A stretch of 64,000 nucleotides of DNA from Siphonodentalium dalli (lineage: Eukaryota; Mollusca; Scaphopoda; Gadilida; Siphonodentaliidae). The position numbers and the translations under genes were made by a program. The stretch lies in the NCBI GenBank assembly GCA_032622095.1, contig CP136061.1, forward strand, positions 35,721,797 through 35,785,796, read 5' to 3'. Below, piece after piece: positions 12,136 through 23,900 of this stretch. The notes beneath the pieces were generated by a model. That model searched no databases. It was given only the letters and a program-made list of their open reading frames with translations, and had not been told where the DNA came from. Numbering within the stretch: the first letter of the stretch is position 1; each line of letters begins with the position of its first letter.

Positions 12136-12545
12136 TTAACCCTTTACCCAACAAAACGCCCAAATAAAGCTTCCAACAGCCTAAAATATCTTCGGTCTGT
12201 TTCAATAACACCATGGTTACAGTTATGCCTTGTGCCAATGCATTCTCTTATATATGCGAGTCGACCATAGGTCGCCTCGCATATATAAGAGAATGCATTG
12301 GCCTAAAAAAATCTTTTTTTTAACACTTTTTACCATTTTTTCTTACATTCTTTAACAATTTTATAATTTTTTCTTACATTTTTTAACAATTTTTATAATA
12401 TTTTTCTACATTCTTTGACAATTTTATCATTTTTAATATGTGTTAAGCCAATGCATTCTCTTATATATGCGAGGCGACCTATGGTCGACTCGCATATATA
12501 AGAGAATTCATTGGCACAGGGCCGTTCTGTTGGGTAAAGGGTTAA
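12136..12545. mobile_element. TTAA MITE family A, copy 1
   Basis: TTAACCCTTTACCCAACA at left and its complement at right (TGTTGGGTAAAGGGTTAA). It has two internal hairpins built of CATTCTCTTATATATGCGAG arms around GTCGACCATAGGTCGCC, separated by an AT-rich spacer of ACATTCTTTAACAATTTT units. Noncoding. TTAA duplication with CCC-starting TIRs fits piggyBac-type nonautonomous elements. Confidence 0.85.
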
Positions 12546-12947
12546 CAACCGCCGATTCGGTCTCGGGCCATTTATAAACTGTCGGGCTGTTATTTATTTC
12601 TGTTGGGCCATTAAAATACTCAAGTCATGTTATTGCTACATCGATAAAAAAGAACATATAAAAACAATACTTTTTAGATGGGAACATGAAACAATATTAA
12701 CTGAACATTATAAAACGAGTATTATTAAAAGTTGAATCAGAATTGCAACACAATGTTACAGAAATACATAAAACCGTACTTATCACAGAAATACACAGAA
12801 CTGCACTTGTGTCAGTTTGTGGCACAAGTGCCATATGTAAGGATAGCAAGAGAGGCCTTTGTGTATTATTCTTCCAAGAGTGCTATAAACCATTAGTCAG
12901 TAAGACACATGCAGTTCTGTGTTTAGTACATGCCAACTGATATCTCC

Positions 12948-13323
12948 TACTCTTGAGTGCCTAATAAAAGTACAGGGTGGAATAATAGTACAGGTTGGAA
13001 AATGTCGCGTAGAGCGGAATAAACGTACAGACTGGAAATATTAGTACCATACATCTCAACAAAACGCACCATCTGACTGGTTTACTGATGCCATGTGACA
13101 GAAATAGTTTTGATGGATAGCCAGGTCTGTGAATATACAGTGTGCTGATCACTGTCAACAATCAGAGTTCATTTATCTATGAATAACGCAATTTAAGATT
13201 GGTGAATTATTTCTTTTGGTTAATTTAATAAACGTACAGGACCAAATAACGATCGTACAGGTGGGAATTTTACCTCGATTTTAATAATCGTACATGTATG
13301 TTTATTAGGCACTCAAAAGTAAC
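12948..13323. mobile_element. TIR element with TACTCTTGAGTGCCTAATAA ends
   Basis: The left TACTCTTGAGTGCCTAATAA is inverted at right (TTTATTAGGCACTCAAAAGT). Subterminal AATAAAAGTACAGG/AATAATAGTACAGG motifs parallel those of the 10541-11290 element, so the two are probably related families. AACTGATAT occurs on both flanks and may be a target duplication, though not exactly at the TIR. Confidence 0.5.
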
Positions 13324-13352
13324 TGATATTTTTTTTATATTTTGTGAAGAAT

Positions 13353-13533
13353 TGTTACATGGTAATTCCCCCTCTGGTGTGTCACCGTGTGTGTTACATG
13401 GTAATTCCCCCTCTGGTGTGTCACCGTGTGTGATGATGATTTATATATGAATTGTTACATGGTAATTCCCCCTCTGGTGTGTCACCATGTGTGTTACATG
13501 GTAATTCCCCCTCTGGTGTGTCACCGTGTGTGA
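13353..13533 (+). repeat. 39-bp minisatellite, four units
   Basis: The unit GTTACATGGTAATTCCCC + CTCTGGTGTGTCACCGTGTGT occurs as two pairs separated by GATGATGATTTATATATGAA. Near-identical units suggest recent expansion. Confidence 0.85.
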
Positions 13534-13705
13534 TGATGAATTTATTTTAAAGTTCCAGTTTCATTGTTGAGGTCAAAGTCATTTTGTTATGTGATGTCGA
13601 TGTTCCATTCCACATGTGGAACGGTTTGAAAGATATGACACTGGTTGAGCCAGAGGAACGGCATGTTTTTCAGTAACAGGCGTCTTATAAAGTTGTTATC
13701 CATAC

Positions 13706-14166
13706 CAAGTCTTAGTTTAGTGTGCCTGTCATTTGCAGAATGAGGCCCCCCAGAGGGTGAATTTAGGGATGCTATTATGCATAGCAGGCTAGCATCACCA
13801 AATTCACCCTCTCATTCTGCTTAGGCTTCATCTTCTCTGGAAAGTTTCTTTATTATCAAATTTCTATCGAAACTTCTTCACATAGATTCTAATTCTTTTT
13901 AGTCTAGTTTCTCTATATCCCCAAGTTGGCAGATGACACATTGCATAATCGAGGTTCCCAATGGGTGTACATGTACATCACAATATTCACCATTTGAGAA
14001 CTTCAAACTGAGTCTATACCGGTATATCCCATAGCAGATGAGGCCATGCCGAATGAGGTCCCCAGAGGTGATTTTAGTGATGCTAGCCTGCTGTGCGGGA
14101 TAGCATCACTAAATTCACCCTCTGGGGACCTCATTCTGCAAATGACAGGCACACTAAACTCAGTTG
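13706..14166. mobile_element. Hairpin element family D (AATGAGGTCCCCAGAGGG), copy with near-perfect 8-bp TSD
   Basis: The terminal inverted repeats are CAAGTCTTAGTTTAGTGTGC at left and the inverse (GCACACTAAACTCAGTTG) at right. It contains two hairpins made of GAATGAGGTCCCCAGAGGG arms around GTGATGCTAGCC. Flanks are ATCCATAC and ATCCATAT (7 of 8 match). Noncoding. Confidence 0.75.
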
Positions 14167-14216
14167 ATCCATATACTTAAAGAATAATCTTCATTATGTA
14201 ATGTTACTAGTATGTA

Positions 14217-14308
14217 ATTACACTGTATAAATACATTTGGCCAAATCACAAACATTCACGATTTATAAAAGTTTGTGATTGGCACAAATGTATTTATACT
14301 GTGTAATT
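14217..14308. repeat. Hairpin with ~37-bp arms
   Basis: ATTACACTGTATAAATACAT...AAATCACAAAC faces GTTTGTGATT...ATGTATTTATACTGTGTAAT. It is about 400 bp upstream of the first TRPA1 coding exon. Probably a MITE remnant; a regulatory role cannot be judged. Confidence 0.6.
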
Positions 14309-14650
14309 TGGTCAGGAATTAAGATTATTTCTTATGATTACATATGAGTAAAAATATCAACTTATAAATGCATTTTAAGTTGGAAATACTAGTATCATTA
14401 AATAGTAGGAATTTTATAGTGACATTGCCGTGAGGTCACATGCTGCCGTGGCAAAATTCCTATGCTCAATATTCACTTGCGCTCTTATGTTCACTTCCAC
14501 CCTCTTTAAATACATTAACTTTGTTGGAGACGAATGGCAAAATACTACATGCATAGAAAATTATGTGTGTGTAATTATTCAAAAATAATCCCATGCAGAA
14601 AATCTTGCAACATGATCAAGTTTAGATTTAAATTCCTCTCTTTTCTTCAG

Positions 14651-14940
14651 GTAGAATTGCTATGATTCGAGATACTTCATTGAATTTCTAAGCTGCCACA
14701 GTGACTTCAGTAGCACCACATCCCGCAGATATGTCTTCGACAGACTCCAATTTTGGGTCTGGAACATTCCGCCCATTTACACCTGATTCCGAAGACACAC
14801 CATTTAACGGTGTCCCAAAGCCAATGCTTGAGTTAGATAAACTGGTGGGAACGGCGGTGGATAATCTAATTGGGGCCACAGATATACAGGGAGAAGGAAA
14901 GAAGACCGATTCTGATGTGGCTAACCTTACACTCCATCAG
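14651..14940 (+). CDS. TRPA1: TRPA1-like exon 1 (5' UTR plus residues 1-70)
   Basis: The ATG at 14731 opens a frame that runs to the GTAAG donor at 14941. An in-frame TAA at 14689-14691 lies just upstream, so this ATG is the first possible start. A pyrimidine-rich tract ending in CAG at 14650 looks like a 3' splice site, so 14651-14730 is probably 5' UTR and a noncoding first exon lies further left. The encoded 70 residues are Ser/Thr/Asp-rich with no signal peptide or ankyrin motif, as expected of a cytosolic TRPA N-terminus. Ends in phase 0. Confidence 0.8.
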
Positions 14941-17900
14941 GTAAGAAATTGAAAGTCGGGTGTCACAGGGAGCCTCACTTATATAAGAGAATGCACTGGC
15001 TTACGAGGCCAGGGTAAATATTGTTAGGCCAAATGTATTCTCTTATATATGCTAGGCTCCATATGAAGGGATGTTAAGTTGAAAAGCAGATCACAGATAA
15101 ATGAATTATTGAGGGAAATGTTCCGATAATAAGTTCAAGAAATGACCATGGTCATTTTTTGAACTTATTATCTGAACATTTCTTATGGGATAACTACTCA
15201 TCACTGATAACTACTCATCAATGATGCCTTAGTGTAGAAAGGGTTAAACTTATCACTTGAACATTGCCTATGTGATAACTGATAACTACTCATCAATGAT
15301 GCCTTAGTGTAGAAAGGGTTAAACTTATTATCTGAACATTTCCTATGTGATAACTGATAACTACTCATCAATGATCCTTTAGTATAGAAATGGTTAAACT
15401 TATCACTTGAACATTGCCTATGTGATAACTGATAACTACTCATCAATGATGCCTTAGTGTAGAAAGGGTTAAACTTATTATCTGAACATTTCCTATGTGA
15501 TAACTGATAACTACTCATCAATGATGCCTTAGTGTAGAAAGGGATAAAATGACTAAAAGTGATAGTATAATTTAAACAGTAAAAATGTAAAAAAAAAAAA
15601 AAAATAGAATTAAAAAAAAAATCTCCACCTACCCAGCTGATCAGGGGCATATTACATCAGTTAACCCTTTACCCAACAGAAGGGCCCTGTGCCAATGCAT
15701 TCTCTTATATATGCGAGTCGACCATAGGTCGCCTCGCATATATAAGAGAATGCATTGGCTTAACACATTACAAATTATAAAATTGTTAAAGAATGTAAGA
15801 AAAAATGGCCAATGCATTCTCTTATATATGCGAGGCGACCTATGGTCGACTCGCATATATAAGAGAATGCATTGGCACAGGGCATAACTAACTATCACAA
15901 TGTGGTCAAGGAGCCGGTTCCAATGATATCCATATTTGTATGGTTCTATTGAGACAGACCGAAGATATTTTAGGCTGTTGAAGCTTTATTTGGCCGGTTT
16001 TGGCCGTTTTGTTGGGTAAAGGGTTAATGTATCATGTGATCTAAGGTAACAGTTATCTTGAATATTATTGTACTGTTAATATTTTCATTGTCTCCCTTCC
16101 AGTGTGCAAGAGAAGGTGTGGCAAGTGATCTTCTTATGCTGCTCAAGTATATGGGACCAAACAATGTGAAAAGGAAAATCAACCTTCACGACGAGGATGA
16201 ATTGTCACCCCTTCACTATGCCGCTCGACACAATAACCTGGAAGCCGTTAAGCTTCTTATAGAACATGGAGCAGGTATGCTATCCCTGAGCCTATATGTT
16301 AACCTGTTAACCCTTTATTGATTGAATGAATGGAATCTTCCTTCAGTTATAAAATTATTCATTGGAATGGTCCATTATTCATCTGGAGAGGTGTTTAGGA
16401 AATATGAGCAGATGGACTATACAAGTGCAGAAGGATTCCTATTCATTAGTGGGAAATGTTCAGATAACAAGTCAAACAAACAGCAATATAGCCATTTGTT
16501 GAACTTATTATCTGAACATTTCCTGAGGTAACTACTTACCAAATTGACATCAATGTATTTAGTTTTTAATAGTAATCCTGCCAAACTAGAAATAAGTTCT
16601 GTCCTTCCAATCATCTACATGTATATATAAAAGCCAAGTGTTTGTGTGTTTGTTTGTAACTCTGTCACGCTTTTGGATTGTTTAAAAATATGACCATCAT
16701 GTCCGATTGTGGCAAAATTTTGACCATGTCTTGCGCAAATGTCAGGCCAATCGGTTCAAGGCGACCAAAGATATAATGCATTTGCCAAAGGTTATCAAGG
16801 CGATATTTTCCCTGATATAAAATTCAATCATATAATGAGTTTGTCCGAAGTGGTTTTAGCGGCATCCGTGATTGAAAACACCAAAGCCAAATTCCTAACA
16901 CACTCTGCTCACCATTTCCTGCTTTCTTTATATCGTTATCAGCGGTGAATATATTTTTCTGCATCATAGGCTGGATTTGAATTATCATTGGCATGTCTAT
17001 GAACCAACATGGGGGAAAGAATAACTACATGGAATGAGTTTCGTCTATTTATCATAGGCCTGATTTGAATTATCATTGGTATACTCATTAGCCCTTTACC
17101 CAACAAACTGGCCAAAAACGGCCAAATATAGCTGCAACAGCCTAAATTATCTTGGGTCTGTCTCAATAAAACCATACAAATATGGATATCATTGGAACCG
17201 GCTCATTGACCACATTGTGATGGTTACAGTTATGCCCTGTGCCAATGCATTCACTTATATATGCGAGTCGACCATAGGTCGCCTCGCATATATAAGAGAA
17301 TGCATTGGCCTAAAAAAATCTTTTTTTAACACTTTTTACCATATTTTCTAACATTCTTTAACAATTTTATAATTTTTAATGTGTTAAGCCAACGCATTCT
17401 CTTATATATGCGAGGCGACCTATGGTCGACTCGCATATATAAGAGAATGCATTGGCACAGGGCCGTTCTGTTGGGTAAAGGGTTAACCAACAAAGGGGAA
17501 AGGATAACCACATGGACAAAATTTCGTCCATTCATTTTTTGCAGAGCCCATAGAGTGAAAATACATGCTTGCCAACTTTTTATACCTATCCCCATCCCTT
17601 CGTCTGCAACTTAGGTGATATAGAAACTGAAGAGAAGGGAAAAAGTAACCATAAACAATGTTAATTTGAGACTCTTGATACTTCCCAGTGTTGTACTCTG
17701 GACTTCAATACGTTGTGTAGGTTCTTTTACTCAGAGAAGAAAAGTGACAAGTCCTCTGGTTGATAACTTTAATAAGTATGAACAACTATAAACAGCACGG
17801 CAGTATCGCGGATATAACAAACGTGGATCTGAGAAACTATCTGCTTGCTAGAAAATGTGCTTCTCCCAGACCTGTACTGGTCCGGGGCTTAAATTGCTAC

Positions 17901-20900
17901 TGTGTTGGCAAGAAGCCAACTCATTAGCAAGGAACCGAAACCTAATAAAATTATACTGAATTAATAATAGATTAAATCACTAGTACTAATTAGTACTAGT
18001 AGATTAAATCTACGATACTTAAAATAGGGTACAATATAGTCCCTACTTATAACCATAAGGGCATGAGTTGCAGCCATAAGAGCATGAAAGGTTAGTAAAC
18101 ATTAATCTTCCAACAATAACTAAAGTTCCGTGCAAATCCATCAGGTAAAGTCACGAACAGGTGTAGCTTCGTGGGAACAGGTAAGTTCGTGGGAACAGGT
18201 AACGAACAGGTAACTTCGTTACACCAGAGGATGATGCCTAAGCAGAATGAGGTCCCCAGAGGGTGAATTTGGTGATGCTAGACCACTGTGCAGGATATCG
18301 TCACTAAATTCACCCTCTGGGGACCTCATTCTGCAAATGATAGACCCACTATTTGCAGACTTGGTCGACCAGATAGTTAATTATACGACTATTTCTATTT
18401 CATATTAATAGATGTTAATGACGCTGGAGAGGATGGCGACACTCCTTTACATTTTGCTGCAAGATACAGACGTGAGCGATCAAAGAAAAAAACAGAAGAA
18501 CAAAAGGTAAACGACAATCTAATTAGGTCTCGCAATCCACGATTAAACTATTATAGTTTAATATGGTCATTGGTGTTTTATGAATTTGATAGAGTGGGCA
18601 TAATAACAAAATAAAAACTCAGATATCACAAAAATGATTGGAAAATAGTCTCTCATCTAAATCAGTGCTAAATTTTTTTGGAAATAACATGATAAACATT
18701 AACGAAATAACATGATAAAATTAACGAAATAACATGATATTGTATTTTTCCTTGCAAATGTTTCATGGTTATACATGAGAGAGCCCAGGATTTTTCAGTT
18801 GGTTTAAAACTTAATCAGGATGCGTGATTGTGCCGATCCGTTAATGTCATTCATAAAAGGCATATTTGTGTTTAATATTATTAAATAAAATAGTGTCGAG
18901 CCAATTGTTGCAAAACAAATTTATTTTGAGCCTTCGAGATTACCCTTTTATTGTTTCTAAACTTTCTTCAAAAACATGGAAATTTTGAATTTGGAACTGG
19001 CATATTCAACTATAATTGTTGAATATAACTATAATAGTTGAATTTGGAACTGGTGATGAGTTTGAGTGATGAGTTGGATTGATTGTGTGTGCTGTTTTCC
19101 TGCCACTAATAAGAATAATACTAGTATTCATATCTAATTGTGTCGATTTTATGAGATAAGTATAGAGCTAAGCTAAAAATAAATGGTTCGACGCAGACAT
19201 TTCATTGACAGATAAGTCACCATGTATGACTTATATTCAAAACTACCAGACACTTGTTGTTTATTTCGCCTGTGTGGAGTGAAAAAATGATTTAAAATAT
19301 TTCCCGTCTTTTGAATGAGATTGGGGCTGGGGGGGGGGGGGGGGGGGGGGGGGGTGAATAGATTAGTGATACATGTATAAATTTTTTTATGTATCTGAGA
19401 TTGGTTCGGTAATGATTTGGGGGGGGGGGGGTGTAGTTTAGTGATACAAGTATAATTTTTTTTATGTATATGAGATTGATACGATAATGATTGGGGTGTG
19501 GGTTGATTAGTGATAAAAGTAGAATTTTTTTTATGTATATGAGATTGATACGATAATGATTGGGGTGTGGGTTGATTAGTGATACATGTATAATTTTTTT
19601 TATGTATATGAGATTGATACGATAATGATTGGGGTGTTGGTTGATTAGTGATACATGTATAATTTTTTTTATGTATATGAGATTGATACGATAATGATTG
19701 GGGTGTGGGTTGATTAGTGATACATGTATAATTTTCTTTGATGTATATCACTGTTTTCGGATCGATATATAATGAGTGTTGATTTATTTACTTACCCTCA
19801 TTAGTGTTGAAGCGGTTAGTCGACTTGATTATTAAATAAATCGACCCTGAAATTCGCCGGTTGATTAGTTGAAACAAATCCCCAACTTTGCCTACTGATC
19901 GCAAAAATTAAACATCAGAAATGATCCATTCAATTAATGAACAATCTTCAAAAAAATGATACCTAAATTGTTCAAAGATCCAACTATTAACTTACTCTGA
20001 GGATGCAACATGCCACCATGAAGCTTAGTACTGTGTTGTATAAATGTCATTAACCCTTTACCCAACAGAACGGCCCTGTGCCAATGCATTCTCTTATATA
20101 TGCGAGTCGACCATAGGTCGCCTCGCATATATAAGAGAATGCATTGGCTTAACACATTAAAAATTATAAATTGTTAAAGAATGTAAGAAAAAATGGTAAA
20201 AAGTGTTAAAAAAAGATTTTTTTTTAGGCCAATGCATTCTCTTATATATGTGAGGCAACCTATGGTCGACTCGCATATATAAGAGAATGCATTGGCACAG
20301 GGCATAACTGTAACTATCACAATGTGGTCAAGGAGCCGGTTCCAATGATATCCATATTTGTATGGTTCTATTGAGACAGACCGAAGATATTTTAGGCTGT
20401 TGAATCTTGTTTTGGCCGGTTTGTTGGGTAAAGGGTTAACTACATAGCCGTACTTTCAAAGTTTGTGTGGAGTAATAAGACAAAAATCTGTGAACAAGAA
20501 TTCAGAAAATGGCGTTCCAAAAGAAAATGGAAAATCTGGAGATGGGGTTTGACTAATTCACTTGTAGTCGATTGATTTATCGATTTGTAGTCGATTTCTC
20601 CTGATGACCAGTTGACTTCTGAAAACCACTAATCGTTTCAACACTAACCCTCACATTTTGACCTATGTGTCAGTGTGTGTGTATAATATTTTTTATTTGG
20701 CCTAATCCTCACATTTTGACCTAAGTATGTGTATAATATTTGTTAACACTATCTATGATTCCATTACAGGATTCTGAAGTATGTATGGTTATTATAATCT
20801 CTTGCTTCATCATTTGCTTAGCATGTCTAACATCTACTAATAAATCATGATATCAGCTCTCTTATTTAGTGTGGGTCTTATGAATCCTATGAAATATTAT

Positions 20901-23900
20901 TTAAATCAGAGATTAAACCTATGAAAAATTAATTTGCCTAAGCATTAGTGATGTGCGGTTTTGAAATTTCATTTCGGTTTTGGTTTCGGTATTGTTTTTG
21001 AGAAAAACTAGGTTTTGTTTATAGAGGATCTACAACGAGTCCCCAGTTTATAGCGGAATTTACAAAACGAGTCCAGTAAATTAGGTCTGGACCGAGCCTT
21101 TGGCGAGGACCAGACCTAATTTACTGGACGAGTTTTGTAATTGCCGCTATAAACTGGGGACGAGTTGTAGATTCTATTTATTACATGATCCAAAACATCG
21201 ACAAAACATAATTAAATCAACAAATGGGACGCGAAACTAACATCGACTTCTATAAGGCATACGATGACGTTTCACGTAACTATTCCTTGTTTGACCGCGT
21301 AAAGAAATAGTCCCATATAAATAAAGACTCTTTGGCGCATTTAATGGCGTATATTTAATGACATAACTTTTCAAACTCTTCATTCACGATAGTTTGTTGG
21401 AGAAGTATTGGAATCCGTAGTATTTTGAGACGGAATGTTAACACACGACAAACCGGAAGTCAAAGGTCGCCTGGCACTATTTCCTGTTATTAAACGAACG
21501 TTTAATATCACAATTTATAGAATGGGTTTATTAAATGGAATAAGAGTAGGATCATGTAATAAATGCATAGAGCAGATGGTATAATATTTTAAATTATATT
21601 TGCAGCCATTTCCAGTGAATTCCACATTCAATGGCAACATTATTTATCATGACACCCAAATGTTCCAAATTGAAACTGCTACTAGTAATGGTGGCAAATA
21701 GCAGCTGACAAAAGCGCACGCTAACAACACATCTTGTTAAAAATGACATTCAGCGTCGGGCAGTGTCGGTTGAATAGGTTTTATAGAATACATGTATATC
21801 GGTTATGGTTTGGTTTTGAAATAAAACCGAAAGAAAACCGAGAAACCGTAAAAACCGCACATCACTACTAAGCAAATATTCTGCCAACATACCCTGATAT
21901 CTACCAAATAGAATATGGCATAGACAATTATTCATAACTTTCCTTAATATTAAACAGTGAATACGAATTGCATATTGGATCATTACAAGTTTGTGACCAG
22001 CATTTATGCATATATCTACTAGTATATGTACTTATTATTAAAAACCCATGTATTTGCATTTAGCATTTTTCATGGCTTGGATGACACATATTGTCTTTTG
22101 GGGTAGGCTTTCAGCCAAGGCAAATACTCTGGCCTAAATTTTAAAATGGTTGAGGCTTTTTATTATATTGACCTAATTAAGAGGGCTGCCACACAGGTGT
22201 GACTTATCAGCTTACAGTCTATCTCAAGTCTGGTGACATATTGTCGTTATTGTAATGGTTCTGAAGTACCGGTAGTTTTAAATGTAATTTGTGCATTGTA
22301 CCGGTATAAAACATTGTTATAACAAGTGTAAAAAGATTACTACCATAGAGAAATTTCAACACTATATGTTAACCCTTCCAAATTTCAATATAAGATGTAT
22401 CAGTACTCATTCACATTGATATACTTTGCCAGCTAAACCTATTTCAGCTTTCAACTACAAATTTATTGGTTATTTTTGTTCGTCTTTATTTATCTTTTGG
22501 TTTAGTTTATGTCTTCTCGATTATCTCATATTTTGGTTTTTCAATTTGCCAAAGTTTCTGAAAAATGGACAAAACAATTAAAAATTGGCCAAGATAACTT
22601 TTCTGGCCCGTGAGAACCCTGCTAATAGTCAAAAACTTTCAATTTCAAACAGAATAGGTACAAGTTATATACCGGTACATGCGATTGGTTTTTAAATATA
22701 ATAAAATAAATGTGTCTATATATTGATTGTTCTAACAGTAGTTCATTTTTGGTACCAGGTTTCTTCCTCTTAGTACCATGGGAAGGGCAGATTCAGTTTG
22801 AATCAATAACTGACAAAAATCTGTTTGTTTGCTGGGAACCACAAAAACCATACAAGTAAAGGTCATGCTCTTCCTATATGATCACAGCAGAAATATTTAT
22901 ATTCAAAATATTCATCGGTGCTTGAGCATACCAGTTGGCGGGTTTTCACAGTCGGTGTCATAACCGTGTTTTCCCCTCTGGGCCCCTTTTGCATGTATTA
23001 TGGGCCAGTCAACATGTCGTGCTAGTGCTGCTTCATCCTCTAAGGAGGGGGGGGGTGGGGTAGGTTCCTTTATCATATTAGGTACATGAATGAATGAGTT
23101 ATCCCCCTTGCCTATGACCAATGTTTATCCTGGACACCTTCACCCTGTGATCATTACTAGTAGGGCACATGAAGTATGTGGTGTTTCCTTTTAGGAGGCT
23201 CAGTTGTTTTTGAGTTTATCTGAACTATTACATATGGGACACAATGATCTATTTTTTGGCACATGTCTACCAAGAAATCTTTTTGGTACAGGATGCAGGT
23301 CTTTTCTGCTTCAGCAGGTGGGTTTCATGGACATAGTCGGATTATCTGCCTCGTGGCCTCCTCCTCTTCAAGAATTCTAATTATAACCATTAGTTTCTGT
23401 GTCCAAGATATATATTTGACGGAGATATAATATTTTTTTACCCAAAATATGTATCTCCTATAATAAATATCTTGGACACTGAACACATCAAGGGCCCTCC
23501 CAGTTGGGATCAACATTCCCGCCCCGCGCACTCGGTCAAACGCATCTAACACACAGGAGGAAGAAATTAAAATGAATGAGGTCTTGTCTTTCAATCGCTG
23601 TTATAGTGAAAGGACTCGCATGATTCGTCCAAAGATATAATCGCCATTAATTAGCATTTGACAAGTACGCGTACTCGAGGTATTGCGTACCGATTTTTAA
23701 AACGACTTCTAGGATCTTGCAAGCAAGAAATATATAACCATTAGTTTCAGTGTCCAAGATATTTATTATAGGAGATACATATTTTGGGTAAAAAAATATT
23801 ATATCTCGGCCGAAATCTAACTAACCATGTGCTAACCTTGTTATTAATTAGATGATTTAGATGATCAACAATAATATCATTGCTAACCATTTCGAGGTCT

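Noticed and set aside
15201-15650. 149-codon minus-strand open frame with repeated YQLSHRKCSD units
   Set aside because: Produced by the ~75-bp tandem repeat derived from a TTAA element.
19173-19751. 192-codon minus-strand open frame with 23-residue repeats
   Set aside because: It is the 69-bp minisatellite read in a stop-free frame; no other coding evidence.
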